Below, piece by piece: positions 16,383 to 24,910 of a stretch of DNA of 64,000 nucleotides. Both the position numbers and the translations under genes were made by a program. This stretch comes from Arthrobacter sp. EpRS71. Its GTDB lineage: Bacteria > Actinomycetota > Actinomycetes > Actinomycetales > Micrococcaceae. How positions within the stretch are numbered: position 1 is the stretch's first letter; each line of letters begins with the position of its first letter. The notes below the pieces were generated by a model, which saw nothing but the letters and a program-made list of their open reading frames with translations, searched no databases and was not told the origin of the DNA. The DNA is taken from assembly GCF_001512285.1 (NCBI RefSeq), contig NZ_LNUV01000001.1, forward strand, positions 41,915 to 105,914. Direction: 5' to 3'.

Positions 16383-17165
16383 CTACTCGTTGGCGCGGGG
16401 TGCGTCGATGATGCCGAAAATTTCGCCTTGCGGGGCCTGGACAAGTGCCATGCGTCCCATCGGACTTTCAGCAACTGGCCTCAGGTGGGTGGCGCCAAGC
16501 TCCAACGCCCGCGTGGCAGTGCCGTTCACGTAGTCGCTGGCGAACCACGTCATCCAGTGGCCGGGCGTGTGCTCTGAGAGGTCGGTGTCGTGATGGATAC
16601 CGCCCACCTCGCGGCCGTCCAGTGGTCTGCGGATGGTGGAGTAGACCAGGCCTTCTTCAGTGGTGTCCTGGTAGCTGACATCGAAGACCTCCGCATAGAA
16701 GGCTCGCGCTGAGGCGTAGTGGCGGGTGTGGAGCTCGTTCCAGCACAGCGCGCCGTGCTCATTGACGCGTTCCGCGCCGATATGGGTGCCTGCCTGCCAC
16801 ACGCCGAAGGTTGCGCCCACGCTGTCAGTTGCCAACGCCAATCGCCCGGATTCCATGACGTCGAAGGGAGGGGCAAGCAGCTCTCCGCCGGCCGCGCTGA
16901 TCTTCTTGGCGGTGACATCGACGTCATCCGAAGCCAGGAATGTGGTCCAGACGGTGGGCATGCCCGGATCCTGTTTGGGGCCCAGCCCGGCAACGGCACG
17001 CCCACCGACATGCGCCAAGAGGTAATCCCCGGAGCCTTGACCGCCGGATACGAACTTCCAGCCGAATAGATCCGAGTAGAAGGCCTGCGCCGCGTTGAGG
17101 TCGTCGACACCCAGGTCCACCCACAGGGGCGTTGCTGCGGGCCAGTTAGAGATTTTGGTGGACAC
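16383..17165 (-). CDS. Two-domain VOC (glyoxalase/bleomycin resistance) family protein
   Basis: A 260-residue protein with two vicinal-oxygen-chelate modules. The first begins PLWVDLGVDDLNAAQAFYSDLFGW near residue 12 and the second LCWNELHTRHYASARAFYAEVF near residue 140. The layout matches the mycobacterial Rv0577/CFP32-like group of unknown enzymatic role. The GTG at 17165 is chosen because GAGGAG lies five bases upstream; the frame is open to 17246 but that part is proline-rich and lacks a ribosome-binding site. The metal site is not clear, so it may be a binding protein. Confidence 0.8.
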   Translation of the reverse strand: MSTKISNWPAATPLWVDLGVDDLNAAQAFYSDLFGWKFVSGGQGSGDYLLAHVGGRAVAGLGPKQDPGMPTVWTTFLASDDVDVTAKKISAAGGELLAPPFDVMESGRLALATDSVGATFGVWQAGTHIGAERVNEHGALCWNELHTRHYASARAFYAEVFDVSYQDTTEEGLVYSTIRRPLDGREVGGIHHDTDLSEHTPGHWMTWFASDYVNGTATRALELGATHLRPVAESPMGRMALVQAPQGEIFGIIDAPRANE

Positions 17166-17339
17166 GTGACTCCTCGGGTTCGGGGCTCTAAGGGGCAGCT
17201 GCCTCCCCGGGTGCCCAACGCGCAGGGCACCTGAGGAGGCGGCCATCCATAAAGTGCGGGCCGGACCCGATTCGTGACACGGTTTATCACCGGAAATTGG
17301 AGAGCTTCGCTCTACGGAAAGAACCTCTGAGGAAAGGAT

Positions 17340-17368
17340 GGCGGGCGAGCGTAAGCCGCTTGCCCGCC
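17340..17368 (-). terminator. Terminator hairpin after the NADP-binding oxidoreductase
   Basis: GGCGGGCGAGCG (17340-17351) and CGCTTGCCCGCC (17357-17368) pair over 12 bases with one G-T. Read on the minus strand the hairpin is followed by ATCCTTTCC, a modest pyrimidine tract, and it lies 16 bases beyond the stop of the minus-strand gene. Confidence 0.6.
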
Positions 17369-17383
17369 GTCGTGCGTTGCGGT

Positions 17384-18025
17384 TTAGACGGTGCGCGGCG
17401 CCTGGGCGAGGTTGTCCCGCAATTCCTCGGCGTTCTGGCGGATGACATAGGCGGGACGGTCGCGCTCCACGCGCCAGCTGTCCTCGAGTGGGCCGATGTT
17501 GACGGTGTCGAAGCCGAACTCGTCGTACAGCTTGGTGACCAGGTCCGCGGCTTCGGGGAAGTCGCTCGCGGTGGCCAGTGCGCGTCGGTTTGGGGTGCCT
17601 GCGGGTGTGCCGTCGGTGGTGATGTCCTTGGCGAAGATGTGGTTGAAGCCCTTGGCCACCTTGGACGTGGGCAGATGCTTCTGGAGAAGCCCGGACGTCG
17701 TTGCCTCGCCGTTGTCCAGCGCCGGAATGCGGCCGTCGCGCTCCCAGTAGTAGTTGTTGGTGTCGATGACGATCTTGCCTTCCAGCGGCTCCGTGGGGAT
17801 GTCCTGGTAGTTCTTCAAGGGAACGGTCACGACGGCGAAATCGCCCGCCGCTGCTGCCTCGGCTGCCGTGGCCGCCCGGGCACGCGGCCCAAGTTCCGTG
17901 ACCAGCTCGCTGAGGGTTTCGGGTCCCCGTGAGTTGCTGATGACGACGTCGTAGCCGAGTTCCACTGCCTTTCGTGCGACTTGGCTGCCAATGTGTCCTG
18001 CACCGATGATTCCGATTGTTGTCAT
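17384..18025 (-). CDS. NADP-binding oxidoreductase (F420-dependent NADP reductase-like fold)
   Basis: A 213-residue Rossmann protein. The N-terminus MTTIGIIGAGHIGSQVARKA is a dinucleotide-binding GxGxxG, followed by VVISNSRGPETL, the binding loop for NADP phosphate in the F420_oxidored (PF03807) group. Members reduce or oxidise with NADP, some in partnership with F420; the substrate here is unknown. ATG 18025 marks the Rossmann start and the frame further upstream (to 18277) is only the shadow of the divergent gene. The divergent gap holds a palindromic motif (18090-18109). Confidence 0.8.
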   Translation of the reverse strand: MTTIGIIGAGHIGSQVARKAVELGYDVVISNSRGPETLSELVTELGPRARAATAAEAAAAGDFAVVTVPLKNYQDIPTEPLEGKIVIDTNNYYWERDGRIPALDNGEATTSGLLQKHLPTSKVAKGFNHIFAKDITTDGTPAGTPNRRALATASDFPEAADLVTKLYDEFGFDTVNIGPLEDSWRVERDRPAYVIRQNAEELRDNLAQAPRTV

Positions 18026-18089
18026 GTTTCTGCCAACAACAAGTTGCACACGCCTATTTCCCGCGTGACGCAATATTACTGAAAGGTTT

Positions 18090-18109
18090 ATACTAAGTAG
18101 TCTTACTAT
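18090..18109. promoter_or_regulatory. Palindromic motif upstream of the DUF1508-like gene
   Basis: ATACTAAGTAGTCTTACTAT shares 15 of 20 positions with the perfect palindrome at 15283-15302, with the differences confined to base 4 and the four central bases. It ends 31 bases before ATG 18141, where a repressor or a promoter element would sit. It may serve the divergent gene at 18025 as well. Confidence 0.55.
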
Positions 18110-18140
18110 GCTGAATGGCATCGAAGACGAGGAGGTAGCG

Positions 18141-18452
18141 ATGGCCGGGCATTTGGAACTGGTTGAAACGCCTGATGGGGAATTTCGGATTCTGATGGTG
18201 GACGGCGACGACGTGTTGATGGGACTCTCCAAGCAGTTCTCCACCATGAACGAGGCTGTTGAGGGAGTCGCAGCCATCAGGGAAGTTGCCGGAACGGGCC
18301 TGCTTCGCCCGGCGTCAGCTGAGCGCTATGCCGTTCTTATGCTGGAGGAACCGGTGATCGACTCGGCGCTGGCAGCGCAGGGCGAGCAAGCCCAGGCGCG
18401 AGCCCAATCACCAGCGCGAGCCCAGTCGAACGTGGTCAACTGTGGCAGCTGA
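18141..18452 (+). CDS. DUF1508 (YegP-like) small protein
   Basis: A 103-residue protein. Residues 5-50 resemble the DUF1508/YegP repeat: a short beta segment GEFRILMVDGDDVLMGLSKQF, then a helix TMNEAVEGVAAIREVA where the family reads 'A..gI.siR'. The C-terminal 35 residues are low-complexity (QAQARAQSPARAQS). GAGGAG precedes ATG 18141; an upstream ATG at 18108 has none. The last 11 bases overlap the HAD gene start, implying co-translation. Function is unknown; the family is often linked to stress. Confidence 0.65.
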   Translation: MAGHLELVETPDGEFRILMVDGDDVLMGLSKQFSTMNEAVEGVAAIREVAGTGLLRPASAERYAVLMLEEPVIDSALAAQGEQAQARAQSPARAQSNVVNCGS

Positions 18453-19146
18453 CGGAGCAACAAAAAAGCAGCGTGGCGTTCTCTTCGATGTGGATGGAAC
18501 CCTGATCGACTCCAGCTACTTCCACGCCATGGCGTGGTGGCAGGCTTTCCGACGCGAAGGGCTGGACATCGAGATGTCCGCCATCCACCGGCGCGTCGGC
18601 ATGGGCGGCGACAAGCTGATCGAGAGCTTGGTCCCGGACTGTCCAGAGGACATGCAGGAAGAGCTGAAGTCCGCACACAGCGCCGTGTTCTCAACGTTCT
18701 GGCCCACGCTGCGGCCTTTCGAATCAGTTCAAAATCTCTTGGCCGCCTGCTCGGACGCCGGGCTGGCCGTGGGGCTGGCGTCATCAGCGCAGGACCGCGA
18801 CCTGGAAGTAAGCCGCCACCTCCTGGACGCCGGCTCCTCCATCGACGCATGGACCAGCTCCAACGACGCCAAGGAGAGCAAGCCCGCGCCGGACATCCTG
18901 CTTGCCTGCCTGGACAAGCTGGGACTCACACCGCAGGACGCGGTCTTCGTTGGTGATGCAGTCTGGGACGTGAAGGCCGGCGCCGCAATTGGCATGCCCG
19001 TGATCGCACTGACCTGCGGCGGAATCAGCGAAGCCGAACTTCGCGACGCAGGTGCCGCAGAGGTCTATGACAATCCACGGCACCTGTTGGAGCATCTGGA
19101 AACCAGCATCATCGGCAAGCTGGCGACGGGGCAGCGGGACGCCTGA
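18442..19146 (+). CDS. HAD-superfamily phosphatase (PGP/beta-PGM-like)
   Basis: A 234-residue haloacid dehalogenase-type hydrolase. Motif I is LFDVDGTLID with nucleophile Asp16 and acid/base Asp18; motif II Ser is in GLASSAQDRD; motif III Lys is in AKESKPAPDI; motif IV is FVGDAVWDVKAG. The helical cap insert after motif I places it in subfamily I with phosphoglycolate phosphatase and beta-phosphoglucomutase. Specificity is unknown. The GTG at 18442 overlaps the preceding gene by 11 bases. Confidence 0.88.
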   Translation: MAADGATKKQRGVLFDVDGTLIDSSYFHAMAWWQAFRREGLDIEMSAIHRRVGMGGDKLIESLVPDCPEDMQEELKSAHSAVFSTFWPTLRPFESVQNLLAACSDAGLAVGLASSAQDRDLEVSRHLLDAGSSIDAWTSSNDAKESKPAPDILLACLDKLGLTPQDAVFVGDAVWDVKAGAAIGMPVIALTCGGISEAELRDAGAAEVYDNPRHLLEHLETSIIGKLATGQRDA

Positions 19147-19152
19147 CCCCGA

Positions 19153-19764
19153 TTAACGATTCAGCTTCTCTGCATCCGGTTCCTGATCACCGATGTGGCC
19201 AGGTGCATTGGCCGCGAGGACGCGCTGCACAAACGCGCTGTATTCCTCCATGTAGTGCCGCAGAAGCCCGGCCGTTGCCGGGTCCTTAACCGAGCCGTCG
19301 TCGTCGTACGCGTCTGCGACGAAGCGGATGTAAGCCTCAGGCGCATTCAACTGCGGGGCGTCCAGGAAGCTCAACACGCTGCGCATGGACGACTGCATCA
19401 CGGCCGTTCCAATACCACCCGGCGAGGCGCCAATGATTCCGGTGGGCTTGCGCGCGAAGGAATTGGTGCCCCACGGGCGTGAACCCCAGTCGATGGCATT
19501 CTTCAGGGCGCCTGGGATGGAACGGTTGTACTCAGGGGAGATGAACAAGATGCCGTCCGACGCCGCGATGGCATCCTTTAGTTCCCGGCCGGCCGGCGGG
19601 AAATCGGCGTCGTAATCGGAGCTGTACAACGGAAGGTCTTTGATGGCGATCTCATGGAACTCGAGTTCCGGCGGTGCCACGCTGATCAGGGCCTTGGAAA
19701 GGACCCGGTTGATGGAAGTGCTTGCCAGGCTTCCCACGAAGTAACCGATTTTGAAGGTGTCCAT
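19153..19764 (-). CDS. NADPH-dependent FMN reductase
   Basis: A 203-residue flavodoxin-like reductase. GSLASTSINRVL is the FMN phosphate-binding loop, and SPEYNRSIPGALKNAIDWG is the classic second motif of the NADPH-dependent FMN reductase/chromate reductase group (PF03358). It reduces FMN or quinones in the cytosol. ATG 19764 has AAAGGA eight bases upstream; the longer frame to 19788 is not needed. It is convergent with the HAD gene and divergent from the transhydrogenase operon. Confidence 0.88.
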   Translation of the reverse strand: MDTFKIGYFVGSLASTSINRVLSKALISVAPPELEFHEIAIKDLPLYSSDYDADFPPAGRELKDAIAASDGILFISPEYNRSIPGALKNAIDWGSRPWGTNSFARKPTGIIGASPGGIGTAVMQSSMRSVLSFLDAPQLNAPEAYIRFVADAYDDDGSVKDPATAGLLRHYMEEYSAFVQRVLAANAPGHIGDQEPDAEKLNR

Positions 19765-19950
19765 AGTGGCGTTCCTTTCCGACGGCACGGCCGGAACCGG
19801 CTCGTCGACGGTGTGGTGGCTGGTTGCCCCCAGCTTCCACCGACCCTAGTGGACTTATGCACATAACGCAGCCCCTACTCCCGTCCGGCCCCTCGCAGTC
19901 ATAGACTCATGCCAACTGAGTTCTGGAGGGTTCCGGAAAAGGGGTGGCTG

Positions 19951-21111
19951 GTGAAGGCAGGCATAGCGCGCGAGACGCTCGACGGTGAGCGACGTGTTGC
20001 CGCAACGCCGGAAACGGTGAAGCAAGTGGTGGGGCTGGGCCTTGACGTTGAACTGGAGTCCGGCGCCGGCCTGGCCTCCGGCCATAGCGACGATGACTAC
20101 CGCGCAGCAGGCGCCACGGTAGTGCAGTCCCTGGACCTCGGGGCACTTGATGTCTACTGCCATGTGCGTCCCATGGAACCGTCGACGGCGGGAGCTCTCC
20201 GCCGGGGTTCGGTCACCATTGGCCTGGGGTCGCCGTCCTCGGAGTTGCCCACAGTGCGGGCGCTCGCCGCCGGGGGCATCACCTCGTTTGTGCTGGAACT
20301 GGTTCCTCGAATATCCCGTGCCCAGTCCATGGATGCGCTCACCTCGCAGGCCCTGGTGACTGGTTATCGCTGCGTCCTCGAGGCTGCCATGCGGCTCCCG
20401 CGGTTCTTCCCGTTGTACATGACGGCAGCGGGGACCATTCCGCCGGCCCGTGTGCTGGTGCTCGGCGCGGGGGTGGCCGGTCTGCAGGCGATCGGAACAG
20501 CCAAGAGGCTGGGCGCCCGGGTTTCCGCTAATGACATTCGGCCTGCCTCGGCCGATGAAGTGGCATCCATGGGAGGGACGTTCATCAAGCTGGACCTCGA
20601 AACCGCAGAGGCTTCGGGCGGGTACGCCAGGGAGCTCAGCGCGGACCGGGGCGCCCTGCAGCGGGCGCTTTTGGCGCCGCACGTAGCTCAGGCCGACGTC
20701 CTGATCACCACCGCTGCCGTACCCGGACGGCGCGCCCCGCTGTTGGTGACGCGCGAAATGGTCCAAGGGATGCGGCCGGGATCTGTGGTGGTGGATTTGG
20801 CAGCCGAATCCGGCGGGAACGTTGAGGGAAGCATCCCGGGCCAGGACACCCCCATCCCTACCGGCGACGGCCAGGGCACGGTGACACTCGTGGGAATCAA
20901 GGACGCGGCGTCGGCGATGCCCGCTGATGCCTCACGGTTGTTCGCAAAGAACATAGCCAACCTCTTGGCCCTCATGACGCGGGACGGCGCGGTTTCCCCG
21001 GACTTTTCGGATGAAGTGGTGGCTGGAACGTGCCTGACCCACGACGGCCACGTCCGGCACGCACCCACTGCGGAAGCACTAGCGGCCTTCGGTAGCGAAG
21101 GAGTGCGCTGA
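19951..21111 (+). CDS. pntAA: NAD(P) transhydrogenase subunit alpha, part 1 (soluble NAD-binding)
   Basis: A 386-residue NAD(H)-binding component of the proton-translocating transhydrogenase. The family pattern is clear: GIARETLDGERRVAATP at the N-terminus, VLVLGAGVAGLQAIGTAKRLGA as Rossmann loop, then VVVDLAAESGGNVEGS. With PntAB and PntB it couples hydride transfer from NADH to NADP+ to the proton gradient. GTG 19951 is chosen because AAAAGGGG is upstream and the alanine-dehydrogenase-like N-terminus starts there; ATG 19909 would add 14 residues. The stop overlaps the next ATG by one base (TGATG). Confidence 0.93.
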   Translation: MKAGIARETLDGERRVAATPETVKQVVGLGLDVELESGAGLASGHSDDDYRAAGATVVQSLDLGALDVYCHVRPMEPSTAGALRRGSVTIGLGSPSSELPTVRALAAGGITSFVLELVPRISRAQSMDALTSQALVTGYRCVLEAAMRLPRFFPLYMTAAGTIPPARVLVLGAGVAGLQAIGTAKRLGARVSANDIRPASADEVASMGGTFIKLDLETAEASGGYARELSADRGALQRALLAPHVAQADVLITTAAVPGRRAPLLVTREMVQGMRPGSVVVDLAAESGGNVEGSIPGQDTPIPTGDGQGTVTLVGIKDAASAMPADASRLFAKNIANLLALMTRDGAVSPDFSDEVVAGTCLTHDGHVRHAPTAEALAAFGSEGVR

Positions 21112-21467
21112 TGGATGGCATGAGCCTGCTGACGATCACCGTCCTGGCGGTGTTCGTTGGTTTTGAGGTTGTTTCCAAGGTTTCCAGCACCCTGCACACA
21201 CCGCTCATGTCCGGTGCCAACGCGATCCACGGCATCATTCTGGTGGGTGCCATCATCGTGGCAGGGCAAGCTGCTGACCCCTGGGTGTTGGTGGTCGCAC
21301 TGCTGGCCGTTGTCCTTGCCACGGCCAACCTCGTGGGTGGGTTTGTGGTGACCGACCGGATGCTGGAGATGTTCCACGGACGGCAACGGCCGCCGTCGAG
21401 CCCTGGTCCTGGAGTTCCTGATGGGCACGGCGTCGTGGAGCCGGGCAAAAAGGAGCGCCGGCAATGA
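21111..21467 (+). CDS. pntAB: NAD(P) transhydrogenase subunit alpha, part 2 (membrane)
   Basis: A 118-residue small membrane subunit. The core FEVVSKVSSTLHTPLMSGANAIHGIILVGA is the diagnostic sequence of the first part of transhydrogenase domain II, followed by two more helices (LVVALLAVVLATANLVGGFVV). A hydrophilic proline-rich tail follows. It forms part of the proton channel with PntB. The ATG at 21111 overlaps pntAA; ATG 21120 is an alternative. The gene shares ATGA with pntB. Confidence 0.93.
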   Translation: MDGMSLLTITVLAVFVGFEVVSKVSSTLHTPLMSGANAIHGIILVGAIIVAGQAADPWVLVVALLAVVLATANLVGGFVVTDRMLEMFHGRQRPPSSPGPGVPDGHGVVEPGKKERRQ

Positions 21468-22837
21468 CGCTCCTCAATCCCACCTGGACGGCGCTTCTGT
21501 ACCTCGCCGCGGCGGCCTGTTTCATTCTCGCCCTGAAGGGCCTGAATTCACCACGGACTGCCCGGCGCGGGAATCTCATTGGCGCCTTTGGTGCCCTGCT
21601 GGCTGTGGTGACGGTGTTTGTCTCCGTGAAACTGGACAACATTCCTTGGATTCTTGGGGCCATAGCTGTGGGCTCGGGCGTCGCAGCGCCGGTGGCCCGC
21701 CGGGTGCAAATGACGCAGATGCCCCAGCTGGTGGCCCTCTTCAACGGTGTGGGTGGTGGCGCTGCGGCCCTGGTGGCGTTGCTGGAACTCTCTCATACGG
21801 GTGATCCGTGGGCTCGCCTGGCCATCGTCTTCACGTTGCTGGTGGGTGCGGTGTCATTCGCCGGGTCCGGTGTAACTTTCGCCAAACTTCAAGGGCTCAT
21901 GACTACCCGGCCCGTGACGTTCCCCGGGCTGCCCGCCCTGATGGCCGTGGTGCTGCTGGCCGCCGTGGGAGCTGGGGTGGTGGTGATCCTGAACGGCTCC
22001 TTGCTATTGGCACTGGTCCTGCTGCTGTTGGGTCTCGCTGCCGGAATCCTGTTGGTGCTCCCCGTGGGTGGCGCTGATGTGCCGATCGTCATTTCGCTCC
22101 TGAACGCTTTCACTGGCTTGGCCGTCGCGGCATCCGGACTGGTGCTGGGCAATGTCCTCCTTCTGGTGGCCGGAACACTGGTGGGGGCTTCGGGCACCAT
22201 CCTCACCCGGGCCATGGCCGCCGCGATGGGACGCAGTGTTGCCGGGATCATGTTCGGGGCCTTCAAAGGGGGATCCACTGCCGGGTCCACCGCCGTGAGT
22301 GAGCGGCCAGTGCGTTCCTCCAGCGCGGAGGACGTAGCAGTGCTGCTCGGCTATGCGCAGCGGGTGATCATCGTTCCGGGCTACGGCCTGGCAGTCGCCC
22401 AGGGCCAGCACACCGCGGCCGAGCTGGCATTGGCCCTGGAAGCACGCGGAATTGAGGTGGACTTTGCCATCCATCCAGTGGCCGGGCGGATGCCGGGGCA
22501 TATGAACGTGCTGCTTGCCGAGGCCAATGTGCCGTACGAGTCGCTGAAGGAAATGAGCGACATCAACTCAGAGTTCAAAACCACCGACGTAGCCCTGGTG
22601 GTGGGCGCCAACGATGTTGTGAACCCTGCGGCGAAGACCACCTCAGGCTCGCCGATCTACGGAATGCCCATCCTGGAGGTTGCCGACGCCCGTCAGGTGG
22701 TGTTCCTCAAGCGTTCAATGCGTCCGGGTTTTGCCGGTATAGAGAACGAACTGTTGTATGAGCCCCAAACCACCCTGCTGTTTGGTGATGCGAAGGATTC
22801 CTTGACCAAGGTCCTGGGGGCGGTGAAGGCGCTCTAG
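21464..22837 (+). CDS. pntB: NAD(P) transhydrogenase subunit beta
   Basis: A 457-residue beta subunit with about eight transmembrane helices in the first 260 residues and the NADP(H)-binding domain III at the C-terminus. Domain III motifs are visible: VIIVPGYGLAVAQGQHT, then HPVAGRMPGHMNVLLAEANV and the late VVGANDVVNPAAK and KRSMRPGFAGIENELLY. It completes the three-gene operon that supplies NADPH. Confidence 0.95.
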   Translation: MTLLNPTWTALLYLAAAACFILALKGLNSPRTARRGNLIGAFGALLAVVTVFVSVKLDNIPWILGAIAVGSGVAAPVARRVQMTQMPQLVALFNGVGGGAAALVALLELSHTGDPWARLAIVFTLLVGAVSFAGSGVTFAKLQGLMTTRPVTFPGLPALMAVVLLAAVGAGVVVILNGSLLLALVLLLLGLAAGILLVLPVGGADVPIVISLLNAFTGLAVAASGLVLGNVLLLVAGTLVGASGTILTRAMAAAMGRSVAGIMFGAFKGGSTAGSTAVSERPVRSSSAEDVAVLLGYAQRVIIVPGYGLAVAQGQHTAAELALALEARGIEVDFAIHPVAGRMPGHMNVLLAEANVPYESLKEMSDINSEFKTTDVALVVGANDVVNPAAKTTSGSPIYGMPILEVADARQVVFLKRSMRPGFAGIENELLYEPQTTLLFGDAKDSLTKVLGAVKAL

Positions 22838-22984
22838 GAGTGCGGTATTCACCTTCTTGGCACCCGTCAGTTTCGCACTCCAGACCCATTGCTGCGTCAC
22901 CGCGTCCTCCAGCCAAGGAGACGTATCTCTCTTCAATCAGCCAAGGAATTTCCGTCATGGATTGAGCCGAAAATGCACACGTCT

Positions 22985-23017
22985 TGTACAGAAACCTTTC
23001 AATAGAAAGTTTGTACA
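22985..23017 (+). promoter_or_regulatory. TGTACA-flanked inverted repeat before a TTG-start gene
   Basis: TGTACAGAAACCTTTC (22985-23000) and GAAAGTTTGTACA (23005-23017) form a hairpin with AATA in the loop, using matching TGTACA ends and CTTTC/GAAAG next to the loop with small bulges between. It lies 20 bases before the TTG start at 23038. It could be an operator or a small RNA stem; nothing in the sequence decides which. Confidence 0.45.
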
Positions 23018-23037
23018 GCGCGCGAGGAGGCATCCAT

Positions 23038-23292
23038 TTGCAGAACGGTCAAGAGGATTCGCTGATAGGGAGGCGCTTTGGCTCAGCGCAGGGCAAGAGG
23101 GTGAACAACTGGAGGTTGCTTGTTGGGTACACGGTCCAGATCTGGGATGGCGACGACATCCTGGACCAGGGCGTGGTGGAAGCGGTCACTGCTGACGGCA
23201 AAGTGCTGTGGCTTGCTCAAGCAGGGGCCACACAACGACGGCTGGTGATGAAGGAACGCGGTGCGGGTCTCTGGGTCCGTCTCATGAACTGA
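23038..23292 (+). CDS. Small hypothetical protein
   Basis: An 84-residue protein with no family recognised. It has a basic N-terminus and a central beta-rich segment (LLVGYTVQIWDGDDILDQGVVEAV, then VLWLAQAGATQRRLVM), similar in feel to small SH3-like barrel proteins. The TTG at 23038 is chosen because GAGGAGG is seven bases upstream, one of the best ribosome-binding sites in this stretch. The 3' end overlaps the end of the convergent ACT-domain gene by 11 bases. Confidence 0.55.
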   Translation: MQNGQEDSLIGRRFGSAQGKRVNNWRLLVGYTVQIWDGDDILDQGVVEAVTADGKVLWLAQAGATQRRLVMKERGAGLWVRLMN

Positions 23293-24217
23293 GCGTGACG
23301 CCTTGGCCTGGGCCAGCAGGAGCGTGCGCCAGGATTTCCGCCAACTCGGCCAACCTGTGTGCGCGTGCCGATTCGGCGGGCGAAAATGGCTCACCGGGTC
23401 TGGAGAAGAGCAGCGGGCCGTGCCATGCCGTCGGGATTTTGAGGATGTCACCGGAAGGCCCGACGGCGGTGCTCGCCTCTTGTAGGGGGCGTTGAGGATC
23501 GAACGGGACTACTTTTGCGGACAGGAGCTCGGCGACGACCAGGGGAAGCTCCTGCGGATTCCCCGCGATCCGGGTGGCGAGGCTCAAGGCCTTGGTTTGG
23601 CCGTCGGCCATGGCCAAAGCAGTGGTGGGCCAAACATGGGACTCATGCCCGCCGCCGTCGTGCAGTGCTTTTAGCAGTTCCAGCTCAGTAATTTCGCCCG
23701 GTGTGGACAGAACGAACTCGTCCATCACCCGTTCACCGGCACCCGTCTGAGCGGAGAGACCCGCCTGCGCTGAGCCGGTTCCGGTCAGCGGGTGGACATG
23801 AAGACTGAGAATATTGGCGTCCACCTTGGCCAGGGACTGAGTGACCTTCTGCAGGGACCCTGGCTGGTCCAACAGAACGGTCCGGGCGCGCCACAGGGCA
23901 GGAGCGAGGTGCAGTGTGCGCCGCTGACGGAGCGCCGGCGCATGCAGCCAGCGTCGGAGGACCTTGGCAGCGGACGGTTCAGCCACCCAGATGACCAATA
24001 CCGTGGCGGTGACTGCCAGCAGCAGGACCTTGGCCACGTAGGGCAGATGGGTTCCAACCACTGCTGCATGGACCAGCAATTCGATGGGAAGCATGACCGC
24101 GATGTTCGCGAGCGTGAGCCGGGCTTTGGAAGCTTCGGGCAATTGACCGCAGACCTCACAGAGGAGATCCGCGGTGACGGGAGTGCTCGGCTTGGGCTTC
24201 ATGTTTTCATGCTGCAC
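23282..24217 (-). CDS. Membrane-anchored ACT-domain protein
   Basis: A 311-residue protein. Two hydrophobic segments lie near residues 34-60 and 61-82 (LPYVAKVLLLAVTATVLVIWV). After a basic linker an ACT domain starts at about residue 108 with ARTVLLDQPGSLQKVTQSLAK and ANILSLHVHPL, the pattern of amino-acid-binding ACT modules. The rest (ATRIAGNPQELPLVVAELL) is a mixed helical domain resembling acetyltransferase-associated or regulatory regions. It may sense an amino acid at the membrane. ATG 24217 and ATG 24202 are both possible starts. Confidence 0.65.
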   Translation of the reverse strand: MQHENMKPKPSTPVTADLLCEVCGQLPEASKARLTLANIAVMLPIELLVHAAVVGTHLPYVAKVLLLAVTATVLVIWVAEPSAAKVLRRWLHAPALRQRRTLHLAPALWRARTVLLDQPGSLQKVTQSLAKVDANILSLHVHPLTGTGSAQAGLSAQTGAGERVMDEFVLSTPGEITELELLKALHDGGGHESHVWPTTALAMADGQTKALSLATRIAGNPQELPLVVAELLSAKVVPFDPQRPLQEASTAVGPSGDILKIPTAWHGPLLFSRPGEPFSPAESARAHRLAELAEILAHAPAGPGQGVTLSS

Positions 24218-24352
24218 TGCCCCTGTTTCGAACCCGTTGCTTGTGCGTCACGTTCCAGGGACGGGCAGGTTTCAGCCGACAGGAATTTTTCAGCAACGGG
24301 CGGGCGCTCCTTCCCGGTTGGTGATCGCGTCGCCGGGCCGGAAACGCAAGAA

Positions 24353-24381
24353 CCCGGCATTCTCGCGGGGAGAACGCCGGG
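24353..24381 (-). terminator. Intrinsic terminator after mscL
   Basis: CCCGGCATTCTC (24353-24364) pairs with GAGAACGCCGGG (24370-24381), 12 base pairs with one G-T, 5-base loop. On the minus strand it is followed by TTCTTGCGTTT, giving the T-rich tail expected. It lies 65 bases after the mscL stop. Confidence 0.7.
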
Positions 24382-24445
24382 CTCAGGTCAAGCAACTGGG
24401 AAGGAACGCTCGCAACGAGGTGCCCGTCCTGGAGTGGTGCCAGTT

Positions 24446-24910
24446 CTAGCGGGTGCGGTCGGAATCCAGGTCTGAGTCGAGTTCCGAGATGTTGTCTGCG
24501 TCGCGGTGGCCGGCAGCTTCCTTCAGGAGGTCGCGGATTTCGGCCAGCAATGCGGTGTCAGCAGGCAGCGGCTCTTCCTCAGGCTCCTCGGTGGAGAGAC
24601 GCTCCTTAACCAGAGAATTAATCTTGTTCATGGGTGCCACGAAGATGAAGTACACCACGGCTGCAGTGATGACAAAGGTCACCAGAGCCGTCAGGACGGC
24701 GCCAAAGTCAATGAAAGTTGCGGGGTTGTCCGGCCAGATGCGGAAGCCAAGGCCCTCGGCGTTCATGCCGCCGGCAGCGGCGATGACGGGGTTGATGATG
24801 TGGTTGGTGAATGCCCCGACTAGTGCGGTGAAAGCACTGCCGATAACGACAGCAATGGCCAGCTCTATCACGTTTCCGCGAAGAATAAAGTCCTTGAAAC
24901 CCTTAAACAT
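24446..24910 (-). CDS. mscL: Large-conductance mechanosensitive channel
   Basis: A 154-residue MscL. The N-terminal FKGFKDFILRGNVIELAIAV and the pore helix VVIGSAFTALVGAFTNHII are diagnostic, followed by the periplasmic loop and TM2 (LVTFVITAAVVYFIFVAPM). The pentameric channel opens under osmotic downshift. GGAGGA precedes ATG 24910; the longer open frame is not used. The C-terminal tail is unusually acidic (EEPEEEPLPAD, then SELDSDLDSD). It is divergent from the glycine riboswitch. Confidence 0.95.
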   Translation of the reverse strand: MFKGFKDFILRGNVIELAIAVVIGSAFTALVGAFTNHIINPVIAAAGGMNAEGLGFRIWPDNPATFIDFGAVLTALVTFVITAAVVYFIFVAPMNKINSLVKERLSTEEPEEEPLPADTALLAEIRDLLKEAAGHRDADNISELDSDLDSDRTR

